From contig JANTGI010000016.1 in the NCBI GenBank assembly GCA_024762995.1, forward strand, positions 1-35,512: a stretch of 35,512 bases of DNA. Direction: 5' to 3'. The stretch's first letter is position 1, and each line of letters starts with the position of its first letter. Positions 14,636-21,670 of this stretch are shown one piece after another. Under the pieces are notes generated by a model. It did not search any database and was not told where the DNA came from. It worked only from the letters and a program-made list of their open reading frames with translations. The DNA comes from Saprospiraceae bacterium (GTDB taxonomy: Bacteria; Bacteroidota; Bacteroidia; Chitinophagales; Saprospiraceae). Position numbers and translations under genes: made by a program.

Positions 14636-15592
14636 ATGAGCTTTTTTAAAAAATTCTTTTCCAAAAAGAAAAAAGATGACCTAGACAAAGGGTTAGAAAA
14701 AACGAAAACCGGCATCTTCTCTAAAATCTCTAAGGCCGTTGCCGGTAAATCTACCGTCGATGAAGAGTTTTTAGACAATCTCGAAGAAATCCTTGTCGCT
14801 TCAGATGTCGGTGTGGATACCACCGTCAAAATCATCGATCGACTCGAACAACGTGTCAAACAAGACAAATACATCAATACCGCCGAGCTCAATTCCATCC
14901 TAAAAGATGAAATCAATCTCCTCCTTTCGGAAAACAACACCCAAGGTCTTGATGACTTTACGATTCCGGCTTTTACAAAACCTTACGTCATTCTGGTCGT
15001 GGGTGTCAATGGAGTGGGCAAAACCACAACCATCGGCAAACTGGCCCACCAATACAGAGAACAAGGTCTCAAAGTCGTCCTTGGAGCCGCAGACACTTTC
15101 CGTGCCGCCGCTGTTGACCAATTAGGTATCTGGGCCAAACGTGCGGACACCGACTTCTTCTCCAAAGGAATGTACACAGATCCCGCTGCAGTTGCCTTCG
15201 AAACCGTCAACTATGCCATCGAAAACAACATGGATGTTGCCATCATCGACACCGCCGGACGACTTCACAACAAAATCAACTTGATGAAGGAATTGTCCAA
15301 AATCAAAAATTCCATCAACAAAAAAATGGAGGGCGCTCCTCACGAAGTTTTATTAGTTCTTGACGCCACCACCGGACAAAACGCTTTTGAGCAATGCGAA
15401 AAATTCTCCGAAGCCACCGATGTCACCGCCCTAGCTTTGACCAAATTAGACGGCACCGCTAAAGGCGGAGTAGTCATCGGCATCAGCGACCAATTCAAAA
15501 TACCCATCAAATACATCGGCGTAGGCGAAGGAATGGATCATCTCCAAGTCTTCAACAAAAAAGCTTTTGTGGACTCTCTATTTGACAATTAG
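14636..15592 (+). CDS. ftsY: signal recognition particle receptor FtsY
   Basis: FtsY is the membrane-associated GTPase that receives SRP-ribosome complexes for co-translational insertion. The 318-residue protein has a short Lys-rich N-terminus (M-S-F-F-K-K-F-F-S-K-K-K-K), the four-helix N domain (to about 110) and the G domain. The P-loop G-V-N-G-V-G-K-T-T begins at residue 123. The SRP-GTPase insertion motif D-T-F-R-A-A-A, the D-T-A-G-R switch, the T-K-L-D-G-T-A-K-G-G specificity motif and the final G-V-G-E-G-M-D-H-L are all intact. The acidic A domain is nearly absent, as usual in Bacteroidota. It is a single-gene unit followed by family C and A repeats. Confidence 0.98.
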   Translation: MSFFKKFFSKKKKDDLDKGLEKTKTGIFSKISKAVAGKSTVDEEFLDNLEEILVASDVGVDTTVKIIDRLEQRVKQDKYINTAELNSILKDEINLLLSENNTQGLDDFTIPAFTKPYVILVVGVNGVGKTTTIGKLAHQYREQGLKVVLGAADTFRAAAVDQLGIWAKRADTDFFSKGMYTDPAAVAFETVNYAIENNMDVAIIDTAGRLHNKINLMKELSKIKNSINKKMEGAPHEVLLVLDATTGQNAFEQCEKFSEATDVTALALTKLDGTAKGGVVIGISDQFKIPIKYIGVGEGMDHLQVFNKKAFVDSLFDN

Positions 15593-15605
15593 ATGATTTA
15601 ATTTC

Positions 15606-15637
15606 GGTGTAACGGTGTAACGGCACAGCGGTATCGC
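15606..15637 (+). repeat. family C 8-bp period repeat after ftsY
   Basis: Four 8-bp units, GGTGTAAC, GGTGTAAC, GGCACAGC and GGTATCGC, lie 13 nt after the ftsY stop. The same 8-bp family follows the receiver gene (25608-25660) and sppA (32530-32577), always in the same orientation relative to the upstream gene. Confidence 0.72.
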
Positions 15638-15705
15638 TCATTCTTGACAAATCTAGCACTGAAAAGCCAGAGCTAATCCTTATCATCAGCAAATAACCAG
15701 CCCTA

Positions 15706-15972
15706 TCAAAAGCAGCTTGCTGCGCCCAAAAAGCAACTTGTTGCGCCCAAAAAGCAACTTGTTGCACCAAAAAAGCAGCTTGCTGCGCACCAAAAAGCAG
15801 CTTGCTGCGTCAAAAAAGCAACTTGTTGCACCAAAAAGCAGCTTGCTGCGCCCCAAAAAGCAGCTTGCTGCGTCTAAAACGCGCCCTCCAAAAGCAGCTT
15901 GCTGCGCCCCAAAGACCAAAAGCGACCGCAGGGAGCGCCCCAAAGACCAAAAGACAGCGCACCAAAGACCCA
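15706..15972 (+). repeat. family A hairpin repeat array, nine copies, two stem versions
   Basis: Six copies of GCAGCTTGCTGC start at 15712, 15775, 15797, 15838, 15860 and 15894. Three copies of GCAACTTGTTGC start at 15733, 15754 and 15818. The second version changes both sides of the stem (GCAGC/GCTGC to GCAAC/GTTGC), preserving pairing. The spacers are C/A-rich (CCCAAAAA, ACCAAAAA) and the tail has CCCCAAAGACCAAAAG units. It fills the ftsY to Fe-S gene gap and is noncoding. Confidence 0.9.
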
Positions 15973-15987
15973 AAAAATACCGTTCAT

Positions 15988-15995
15988 TATATTTG
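15988..15995 (+). promoter_or_regulatory. -7 box of the Fe-S protein operon
   Basis: TATATTTG matches TAnnTTTG exactly, directly after the family A array and 51 nt before the ATG at 16047. No clear -33 TTTG lies at the expected distance. Confidence 0.55.
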
Positions 15996-16046
15996 CCTAA
16001 GAAATCCCTAATCACTACCTTGCGAGCTCAATCAACCACGTGAAAG

Positions 16047-17405
16047 ATGATCCAGCAAATCCTATTTATCCTAGTCACGATTATTGCCGTTTGGTATGCG
16101 TACAAGCAATACGCCCGAATCTGGAAAAATATCAAACTCGGAAAACCCGTCACGCTAAAAGGCGAGAAATCCCAAAGGTGGAGAAATGTTTTTTTGGTTG
16201 CTTTGGGCCAAAAAAAGATGTTTAAGAAATGGATTCCCGGTCTCTTTCATTTCTTTATTTATTCTGCTTTTCTCATTACTCAAATAGAGCTCATCGAAAT
16301 ATTTGTAGATGGTATATTCGGGACACACCGACCATTTGCGTCGATGCTGGGTGGGTTTTATACTTTTGTGATTAGTTTAATTGAGATTTTATCGGTTTTG
16401 GCGTTTGTGGCGACCTTGATATTTCTAGCCAGGCGTAATTTACTCAAGGTTCCGCGTTTTCAAAAGCCGGAGATGAAAGGTTGGCCCAAGCTGGATGGTA
16501 ATATTATTTTGTATTTGGAATTAAGCTTGGTCATTGGCATCATGATGATGAATGGAGCGGATACCGTTTTACAGCATATGGGCGCCCCCCATTATCACGA
16601 AACCGGTGCTTTTGCGGTAAGCAGTTGGTTGGGGCCTACCCTATTTGGTGGCTTGTCGGAAGGTAGTTTAGTCTTGATAGAGCGCGCCGGATGGTGGATA
16701 CATTTTTTGGTGGTTTTGGCCTTTTTAAATTATCTGCCCATTTCCAAGCACTTACATGTTTTTTTGGCCTTTCCGAATACTTATTTTGCTCGGCTTACGC
16801 CAAAAGGGGAAATCCCCAATATGGACGACGTAACCCAAGAAGTCAAAATCATGCTGGGCTTAGAAGAACCGGACCCGAATGCTGACATGTCCGAATTGCC
16901 GGAATTTGGGGCTAAAGACGTGTTTGATTTGACGCAAGTCAACCTGCTCAATGCTTATACTTGTACGGAATGTGGACGCTGCACCGCCGCTTGTCCCGCC
17001 AATATCACCGGCAAAAAATTGAGCCCTAGAAAAATCATGATGGATGTTCGTGACCGCATGGAAGAAATCGGAAAAAACATCGAAGCCAATAATACAACGT
17101 ACATTGCTGAACCCAAAAAAGCAGAAGGAGCCGTTTTGTCGAAAGACAATTACGATGACGGCAAATCGCTTTTTGACTTCATTTCGGATGAAGAAATCTT
17201 TGCTTGCACCACCTGTAATGCCTGCGTAGAAGCCTGCCCTGTTTTGATTAATCCATTAGACATCATCATTCAAATGCGCCGGTACAAACAATTGACCCTT
17301 TCGGAAGGCCCCGCTGATTGGCTTCCGATGTTTAATGCCATTGAAAATAGTGGCGCCGTATGGCAAATGAATGTCGAACGCGATGCGTGGAAAAATGACC
17401 TTTAA
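16047..17405 (+). CDS. membrane (Fe-S)-binding protein, NarI-like plus 4Fe-4S dicluster (HdrD/GlpC-like N-half)
   Basis: This 452-residue protein has about five membrane helices in its first 240 residues (about 1-19, 58-83, 98-127, 150-172, 205-235), resembling the cytochrome-b-like subunits of membrane redox complexes. A cytoplasmic ferredoxin part follows, with two 4Fe-4S motifs: C306-T-E-C-G-R-C-T-A-A-C-P and C387-T-T-C-N-A-C-V-E-A-C-P. The next gene carries the cysteine-rich CCG domains, so the pair together equals one HdrD/GlpC-type unit, probably passing electrons to or from menaquinone. The catalytic partner is not evident. Histidines in the membrane part could bind heme, but this is inference. 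Confidence 0.9.
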   Translation: MIQQILFILVTIIAVWYAYKQYARIWKNIKLGKPVTLKGEKSQRWRNVFLVALGQKKMFKKWIPGLFHFFIYSAFLITQIELIEIFVDGIFGTHRPFASMLGGFYTFVISLIEILSVLAFVATLIFLARRNLLKVPRFQKPEMKGWPKLDGNIILYLELSLVIGIMMMNGADTVLQHMGAPHYHETGAFAVSSWLGPTLFGGLSEGSLVLIERAGWWIHFLVVLAFLNYLPISKHLHVFLAFPNTYFARLTPKGEIPNMDDVTQEVKIMLGLEEPDPNADMSELPEFGAKDVFDLTQVNLLNAYTCTECGRCTAACPANITGKKLSPRKIMMDVRDRMEEIGKNIEANNTTYIAEPKKAEGAVLSKDNYDDGKSLFDFISDEEIFACTTCNACVEACPVLINPLDIIIQMRRYKQLTLSEGPADWLPMFNAIENSGAVWQMNVERDAWKNDL

Positions 17406-17451
17406 GAAACGGACTTACTCACCTACACTCTAAAAATCTAACATACCTGAT

Positions 17452-18228
17452 ATGAAAGTTCAAACAATGGCCGAATTAGCGGCACAAGGAAAATCACCGG
17501 AAATCTTATTTTGGGTCGGCTGTGCCGGAAGCTACGATGCCAGAGCCATTAAAGTAACCAAAGCTTTTGCCAAAATTTTGAATGCGGCCAATATCGACTT
17601 TGCCATTTTAGGTCAAGAAGAGAGATGCACCGGAGACCCCGCTCGCCGGGCCGGCAATGAGTTCTTATTTCAAATGTCCGCAATGATGAATATTGAAACG
17701 ATCAACCAATACAAATTTAAGCGGATTGTTACCACTTGCCCGCACTGCTACAATACCTTCAAAAATGAATATCCGGCTCTTGGTGGAGACTTCAAAGTCA
17801 TTCACCATTCGGAATATCTCCAAGAACTAATCGCCGACGGAAAAATAAGAATTACCGATGAAGGTGAAATAAAAGGCAAAAAATTAACCTATCATGATTC
17901 TTGTTATATCGGACGTGGTAATGACATCTATGAAGCGCCCCGAGAAGTACTAAATGCTCTCAATAACGACATCATTGAAATGAAACGCTGCAAGTCTGAC
18001 GGGCTTTGTTGTGGAGCCGGTGGCGCACAAATGTTTAAGGAAGACGAACCAGGCAACAAAAGAATTAATACCGAACGCGCTGAAGAAGCCATCCATACAG
18101 GTGCCGAAGTCATTGCCGCCAATTGTCCGTTTTGCATTACCATGCTAGAAGACGGCATCAAAGAAAAAGACGCTCAAGAAAAAGTCACCGTCCTAGATTT
18201 GGCAGAGATTATTGCCGATAGGATTTGA
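17452..18228 (+). CDS. (Fe-S)-binding protein with two CCG cysteine-rich domains (HdrB/GlpC-like C-half)
   Basis: This 258-residue soluble protein contains two cysteine-rich (CCG) domains as in heterodisulfide reductase HdrB/HdrD and GlpC. The first includes V-G-C-A-G-S-Y, E-R-C-T-G-D-P-A-R-R and T-T-C-P-H-C-Y-N-T-F. The second includes H-D-S-C-Y-I-G-R, L-C-C-G-A-G-G-A-Q-M-F and N-C-P-F-C-I-T-M. It begins 46 nt after the membrane Fe-S gene and is surely its partner. It probably receives electrons from the ferredoxin domain and acts on a thiol/disulfide or lactate/glycerol-type substrate. The physiological substrate cannot be decided. Confidence 0.9.
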   Translation: MKVQTMAELAAQGKSPEILFWVGCAGSYDARAIKVTKAFAKILNAANIDFAILGQEERCTGDPARRAGNEFLFQMSAMMNIETINQYKFKRIVTTCPHCYNTFKNEYPALGGDFKVIHHSEYLQELIADGKIRITDEGEIKGKKLTYHDSCYIGRGNDIYEAPREVLNALNNDIIEMKRCKSDGLCCGAGGAQMFKEDEPGNKRINTERAEEAIHTGAEVIAANCPFCITMLEDGIKEKDAQEKVTVLDLAEIIADRI

Positions 18229-18256
18229 GAATGGTGCAAGCTTTGGTAGTTTATCT

Positions 18257-18384
18257 GTCAGTATCGGATAGCCGCAAAAAGCCGTATCCTTGACTTCCAA
18301 GCACAATGCCCGACCCGTTGCGTAATAGAATTTTCTCCATTACGCAACGGGGCGCATGAATTATCACACAGGGCATTGTGATAA
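18257..18384. repeat. nested inverted repeats between convergent genes
   Basis: CCCGTTGCGTAAT (18314-18326) pairs perfectly with ATTACGCAACGGG (18339-18351) around a 12-nt loop. Outside it, CACAATGCCC (18302-18311) pairs with GGGCATTGTG (18371-18380). A competing pair, TTATCACA (18361-18368) with TGTGATAA (18377-18384), uses the same bases. A smaller stem (GGATA 18266-18270 with TATCC 18285-18289, extended by GTCA/TGAC) precedes them. No T-run follows. It may act as a bidirectional terminator or be a relic of a small palindromic mobile element. Confidence 0.75.
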
Positions 18385-18410
18385 CCGCTCCAAGACATAC
18401 ACCGATAAAA

Positions 18411-18818
18411 CTATTCTACCGGACTCTTGTAGGCATACTTAATCAAATCATGCGTCGTAACGATGCCCACCAATTCATCATTGTCAACCACCGGTAAAGC
18501 ATGAATATCATTTGTCATAAAGATATCTGCAGCTAATCCGACACTGTCATCCGGTCTAATAGAAGTCACCTTATTGCTCATAAAATCTTTGACTTTGATA
18601 AGCATAAATTCCTTGTCAGAATACTCTGTCCGAACAGACAGCAAACGCAAAATATCTTCTTTACTCAATATTCCAACTAATTTCCCACGATCCAAAATGG
18701 GAATATGATGGAAACTATGATTTTCAAAAGTTTTACTTACAATGTTAAAGCTATCTTCAACATGTATAGAGATAACATTCTTGGTCATCACTTCACTTAC
18801 GGGGATATTTGGATTCAT
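18411..18818 (-). CDS. CBS-domain pair protein
   Basis: This 135-residue protein consists of two CBS domains (about 1-62 and 68-130), a module that binds adenosyl nucleotides such as AMP, ATP or SAM and regulates partners. The first has V-S-E-V-M-T-K-N-V-I-S and H-H-I-P-I-L-D-R-G-K-L-V-G-I-L-S. The second has V-K-D-F-M-S-N-K-V-T-S-I and H-A-L-P-V-V-D-N-D-E-L-V-G-I-V-T-T-H-D. No other domain is attached. It is convergent with the Fe-S operon. The target is unknown. Confidence 0.93.
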   Translation of the reverse strand: MNPNIPVSEVMTKNVISIHVEDSFNIVSKTFENHSFHHIPILDRGKLVGILSKEDILRLLSVRTEYSDKEFMLIKVKDFMSNKVTSIRPDDSVGLAADIFMTNDIHALPVVDNDELVGIVTTHDLIKYAYKSPVE

Positions 18819-18961
18819 TCTTCTTTTTTTTTAGTTTGAAAATTTGCTCGACTGCAATTATTGAAGTCTAAAATTAAACTTTACTTAAGAAATACGCAAG
18901 TCCAAAAAGTGACTTCAATCAGGTTTATAATTGACTTAGGTAGTATCCATGCCCCTACTTC

Positions 18962-20233
18962 CTATAACAACAACATTTTCCGAAAGGCTGATTGATTATT
19001 AGTTTCCAACTTATAAAAATAAATTCCGGAGCTATTCAAGTCTGACTTGGCGATAGAAATGCTATTCATCCCCTTTTCATAGAATGCCTGAATAGTCTTC
19101 AAAACACGACCATTTAAGTCATAAACAGTTAATGTGGCGACCGTTGATTCCGGCAAATAAAACCGAATAATGGTCTCCTCCCCAAATGGATTGGGCTCAT
19201 TCTGATACAAGGTCAATTTATGTGGTGTCTTTCCATCAAAAGCGAAATTGATGTTATATACTTCTTCCTCCTCATCATAAGCCATGGGTCTCATGCGCTC
19301 AGAAGCCAGGCTCAGGACATCGCTCAATAATGCTTTATGACGTGCCCGCACTTTTAGCGTAAGCAACTGACGGGGTACTTTCCCCACATGTCCAAAATAC
19401 AGGACATTTTTGTGCAAACGTACCTGATCAAGAATAGAATGTCCGGATTCTTCCACATCCAGCAACTCCAAATCCCCCAAACTAAGTGCCCACTGACAAG
19501 CTACTAAATCTTCGTACGAAATTTCAATAGGGATTTCGTATTCAAGTCCGGGCAACAATCTTTTATTGGGCGTATTCAGGAGAACCTCCCCATAAACATG
19601 CGCTATTGGCCTTTGAGAATTAGAAAGTGCAGAATTATTCAAATCCCCAACCTTTACTGCCACGAAGTCTAAATTATGCACCGATGGATTATTGGTCAAA
19701 TACTGTTTAGTCGTCGAGCAGGTATGGAAAGGAGCAGATGTTGGTGGTAAACACATCGCATCATAAAACCGCCAAGATGCTTGTTTTTCAAACTCCGTTG
19801 GAGCTCCCAACACAAAATGACGTAAGATCTTGACATCCTGATCATCCACCCGACCATCATCATTGATATCTGCCGCCAACTTTTGGTAGGAAGACCGAAA
19901 ATTTTGCGTTGTAAGCGCATTTTCCAACTCAAATAAATCCCAAATATCTACGCCATTGCCGACATCACCATCTTTTTGGGGGCGCACCAAAAAGTCACTA
20001 CCCACCACAGTAGGAATCAAAAATCCCCCCGAAGCGTCACTGCTCACAAGGATGGGCAATAAGCTCCCATCGGCATCTTCAATAATAATCTTGGCATTCT
20101 CTACACCACTGCCAAGGTCGGTCTTCAACTGACCTTTTACAGGATTCATACCAATATTACCGGCACTAGGCTGTGCCCATAATCCCCCGACGAGATATAG
20201 AAATATCAGCAAAATGAAGGTCATTCTTGCCAT
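18962..20233 (-). CDS. secreted protein with dockerin-like segment and T9SS sorting domain
   Basis: This 423-residue protein has a signal peptide (M-A-R-M-T-F-I-L-L-I-F-L-Y, cleavage after W-A-Q). An early beta domain resembling a carboxypeptidase-regulatory/SdrD-B-like fold is followed by a calcium-binding dockerin-type repeat, D-I-N-D-D-G-R-V-D-D-Q-D-V, near residue 125, preceded by G-N-G-V-D-I-W-D-L-F. A cohesin-like beta region is possible in the middle. The end is a type A T9SS sorting domain (Q-N-E-P-N-P-F near its start, Y-D-L-N-G-R-V-L, G-I-Y-F-Y-K-L). An ATG three codons later could also be the start. It should be a cell-surface or released protein of unknown substrate. Confidence 0.87.
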   Translation of the reverse strand: MARMTFILLIFLYLVGGLWAQPSAGNIGMNPVKGQLKTDLGSGVENAKIIIEDADGSLLPILVSSDASGGFLIPTVVGSDFLVRPQKDGDVGNGVDIWDLFELENALTTQNFRSSYQKLAADINDDGRVDDQDVKILRHFVLGAPTEFEKQASWRFYDAMCLPPTSAPFHTCSTTKQYLTNNPSVHNLDFVAVKVGDLNNSALSNSQRPIAHVYGEVLLNTPNKRLLPGLEYEIPIEISYEDLVACQWALSLGDLELLDVEESGHSILDQVRLHKNVLYFGHVGKVPRQLLTLKVRARHKALLSDVLSLASERMRPMAYDEEEEVYNINFAFDGKTPHKLTLYQNEPNPFGEETIIRFYLPESTVATLTVYDLNGRVLKTIQAFYEKGMNSISIAKSDLNSSGIYFYKLETNNQSAFRKMLLL

Positions 20234-20347
20234 ATAGTGTTTGTTATAGTGTGCAACGTGCGGTCAAGGATTGGAAGAATCCAATTCCTATATCCAAATC
20301 AATTCGGGGTGGATAGGGAATGTCATTTAAGAACCTAAACAACAGTA

Positions 20348-20355
20348 CAAAGATA
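20348..20355 (-). promoter_or_regulatory. -7 box upstream of the 423-residue T9SS gene
   Basis: On the minus strand this reads TATCTTTG, an exact -7 consensus, about 115 nt before the start at 20233. No TTTG -33 box stands at the usual distance. The leader contains ATTGG...CCAAT and could fold. Confidence 0.5.
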
Positions 20356-20489
20356 CCCTTTAATAGGCTTAACTACTTACACCGCTAAGGGTAACTTTAA
20401 GCTATTTTTATTTAAAATATGAGCAATAAGGGTGATGAAAAAAATAGGAGAATCAGTACCGCTACTCCAATTTCAGGAAAGTGCGCTGC

Positions 20490-21398
20490 CTATTTAACCT
20501 TTAAGACTTTTATCGCCACCCGTTGATTTCGGGCTTGACCGGCTTTAGAGCGACTTTTGGAAAGTGGCCGGCTTTTACCGTAGCCTTTATAGTAGATTTG
20601 TTGCTCCGAAATACCTTTATCCATGATAAATTCCGCAATGGCCTTGGCGCGATTCAGTGATAATTCTTGACAATATATGTCGTCGCAATTCCTGTTGGTG
20701 TGGCCACCTATTTCAATCTCTACATTGGGATAATCCTTCAAAAATCGGACAATTTCAAATAAAACCGGAATAAAAGATGATTTAATCTCATACGAATTTG
20801 CATCAAAACTCAAGTGCTTGATAGAAAATTCCAACCCCTCCTTCACCGGACGTTTGAACTCCGGAATATAGGGCTTCGGCGTCTTAGATTTAGTGACTAC
20901 GTGGGGACTGTAATTATTCACACAGATCTGAAACTGCCCATCCACCTGATTTGCATCTTGCACATTAATCAAATAAGTCTGACCGGGGATAAGATCATCT
21001 TTTCGCAAAGCCGCAAATCGCTTTCCTTTTCGCGAACGCGTACAACCTATCAAGCTAATTTGCCCGGCGCAGTCACCGGAAAACAAAACAAATTCAGGCT
21101 GTTGCAATTGTCTTTTGTCCGGGCCGATTCCCTTAACGGTTATTTTGCATACCGTACCGACAGCCGTAAACCTAAACCATACGTCTTTCCCAAAATTAGC
21201 AAAACAAGTAGCTATATCCGAACCGGAACTAGTGGCCCCGGCGGTAGAAAATTGTCCACTTTCAGAGCACCATTTTTTAGGATTATCAATTTGGTAGGCG
21301 CTTTCGCAAAAATCATATGGATTTTGGGCTTCCAGACCGGTATAGCCCACAAACAAACAGAAAATAAACAGTAAACGAGCGATTATAGTAGGTTTCAT
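20490..21398 (-). CDS. OmpA-family outer-membrane protein with N-terminal beta-sandwich
   Basis: This 302-residue protein has a signal peptide (M-K-P-T-I-I-A-R-L-L-F-I-F, cleavage after L-E-A-Q) and an N-terminal Cys-containing domain (C-E-S-A, W-C-S-E-S, D-V-W-F-R-F) resembling bacterial pre-peptidase beta-sandwich domains. The C-terminal OmpA/MotB domain (about 180-300) binds peptidoglycan, with I-G-G-H-T-N-R-N and L-S-L-N-R-A-K-A-I-A-E-F. The usual peptidoglycan-contacting Asp of the G-H-T-D motif is Asn here, while the conserved Arg remains. The ATG at 21398 was preferred over 21440 because it puts the signal peptide at the start. It would tether the outer membrane to the wall. Confidence 0.9.
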   Translation of the reverse strand: MKPTIIARLLFIFCLFVGYTGLEAQNPYDFCESAYQIDNPKKWCSESGQFSTAGATSSGSDIATCFANFGKDVWFRFTAVGTVCKITVKGIGPDKRQLQQPEFVLFSGDCAGQISLIGCTRSRKGKRFAALRKDDLIPGQTYLINVQDANQVDGQFQICVNNYSPHVVTKSKTPKPYIPEFKRPVKEGLEFSIKHLSFDANSYEIKSSFIPVLFEIVRFLKDYPNVEIEIGGHTNRNCDDIYCQELSLNRAKAIAEFIMDKGISEQQIYYKGYGKSRPLSKSRSKAGQARNQRVAIKVLKVK

Positions 21399-21487
21399 AG
21401 CCACTAAAACGCTAAAAAACCAAATAAGGTTGAATCCCAAAAAAGAATTAAATCAGGATTAACAAGGCAAAAAAGGTCCCTGTTTAG

Positions 21488-21668
21488 GCAATTGAACCTG
21501 CCCGCCTGCAGGCGGGCGTCCGAAGGACAAACTAAACGTCCGAAGGACAAACTGAACCTGCCCGTTGCAGGCGGGCGTCCAAAGGACAAACTGAACCTGC
21601 CCGTTGCAGGCGGGCGTCCGAAGGACAAACTGAACCTGCCCGTTGCAGGCGGGCGTCCGAAGGACAAA
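21488..21668 (-). repeat. family B double-hairpin repeat array, 39-bp period
   Basis: Units starting GAACCTGCCCG lie at 21494, 21554, 21593 and 21632, the last three at an exact 39-bp period; a truncated unit lies between the first two. Each holds a GC-rich hairpin (CCTGCCCGTTGCAGGCGGGC) and a small GTCC-GAA-GGAC hairpin. The first copy contains the perfect 18-bp palindrome GCCCGCCTGCAGGCGGGC (21500-21517). Period 39 keeps a frame open, but the predicted peptide is a meaningless 13-residue repeat. It ends 2 nt from the stop of the 675-residue T9SS gene. Confidence 0.88.
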
Positions 21669-21670
21669 AT

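Noticed and set aside
10508-15972. Family A arrays as a CRISPR array
   Set aside because: Repeats are 12-20 bp with near-constant low-complexity spacers, spacing is irregular, and there are no cas genes.
18909-18922. GTGA-N6-TCAG about 90 nt upstream of the CBS gene as a member of the operator set
   Set aside because: No TAnnTTTR box is found 22-23 nt downstream, unlike the three accepted sites.
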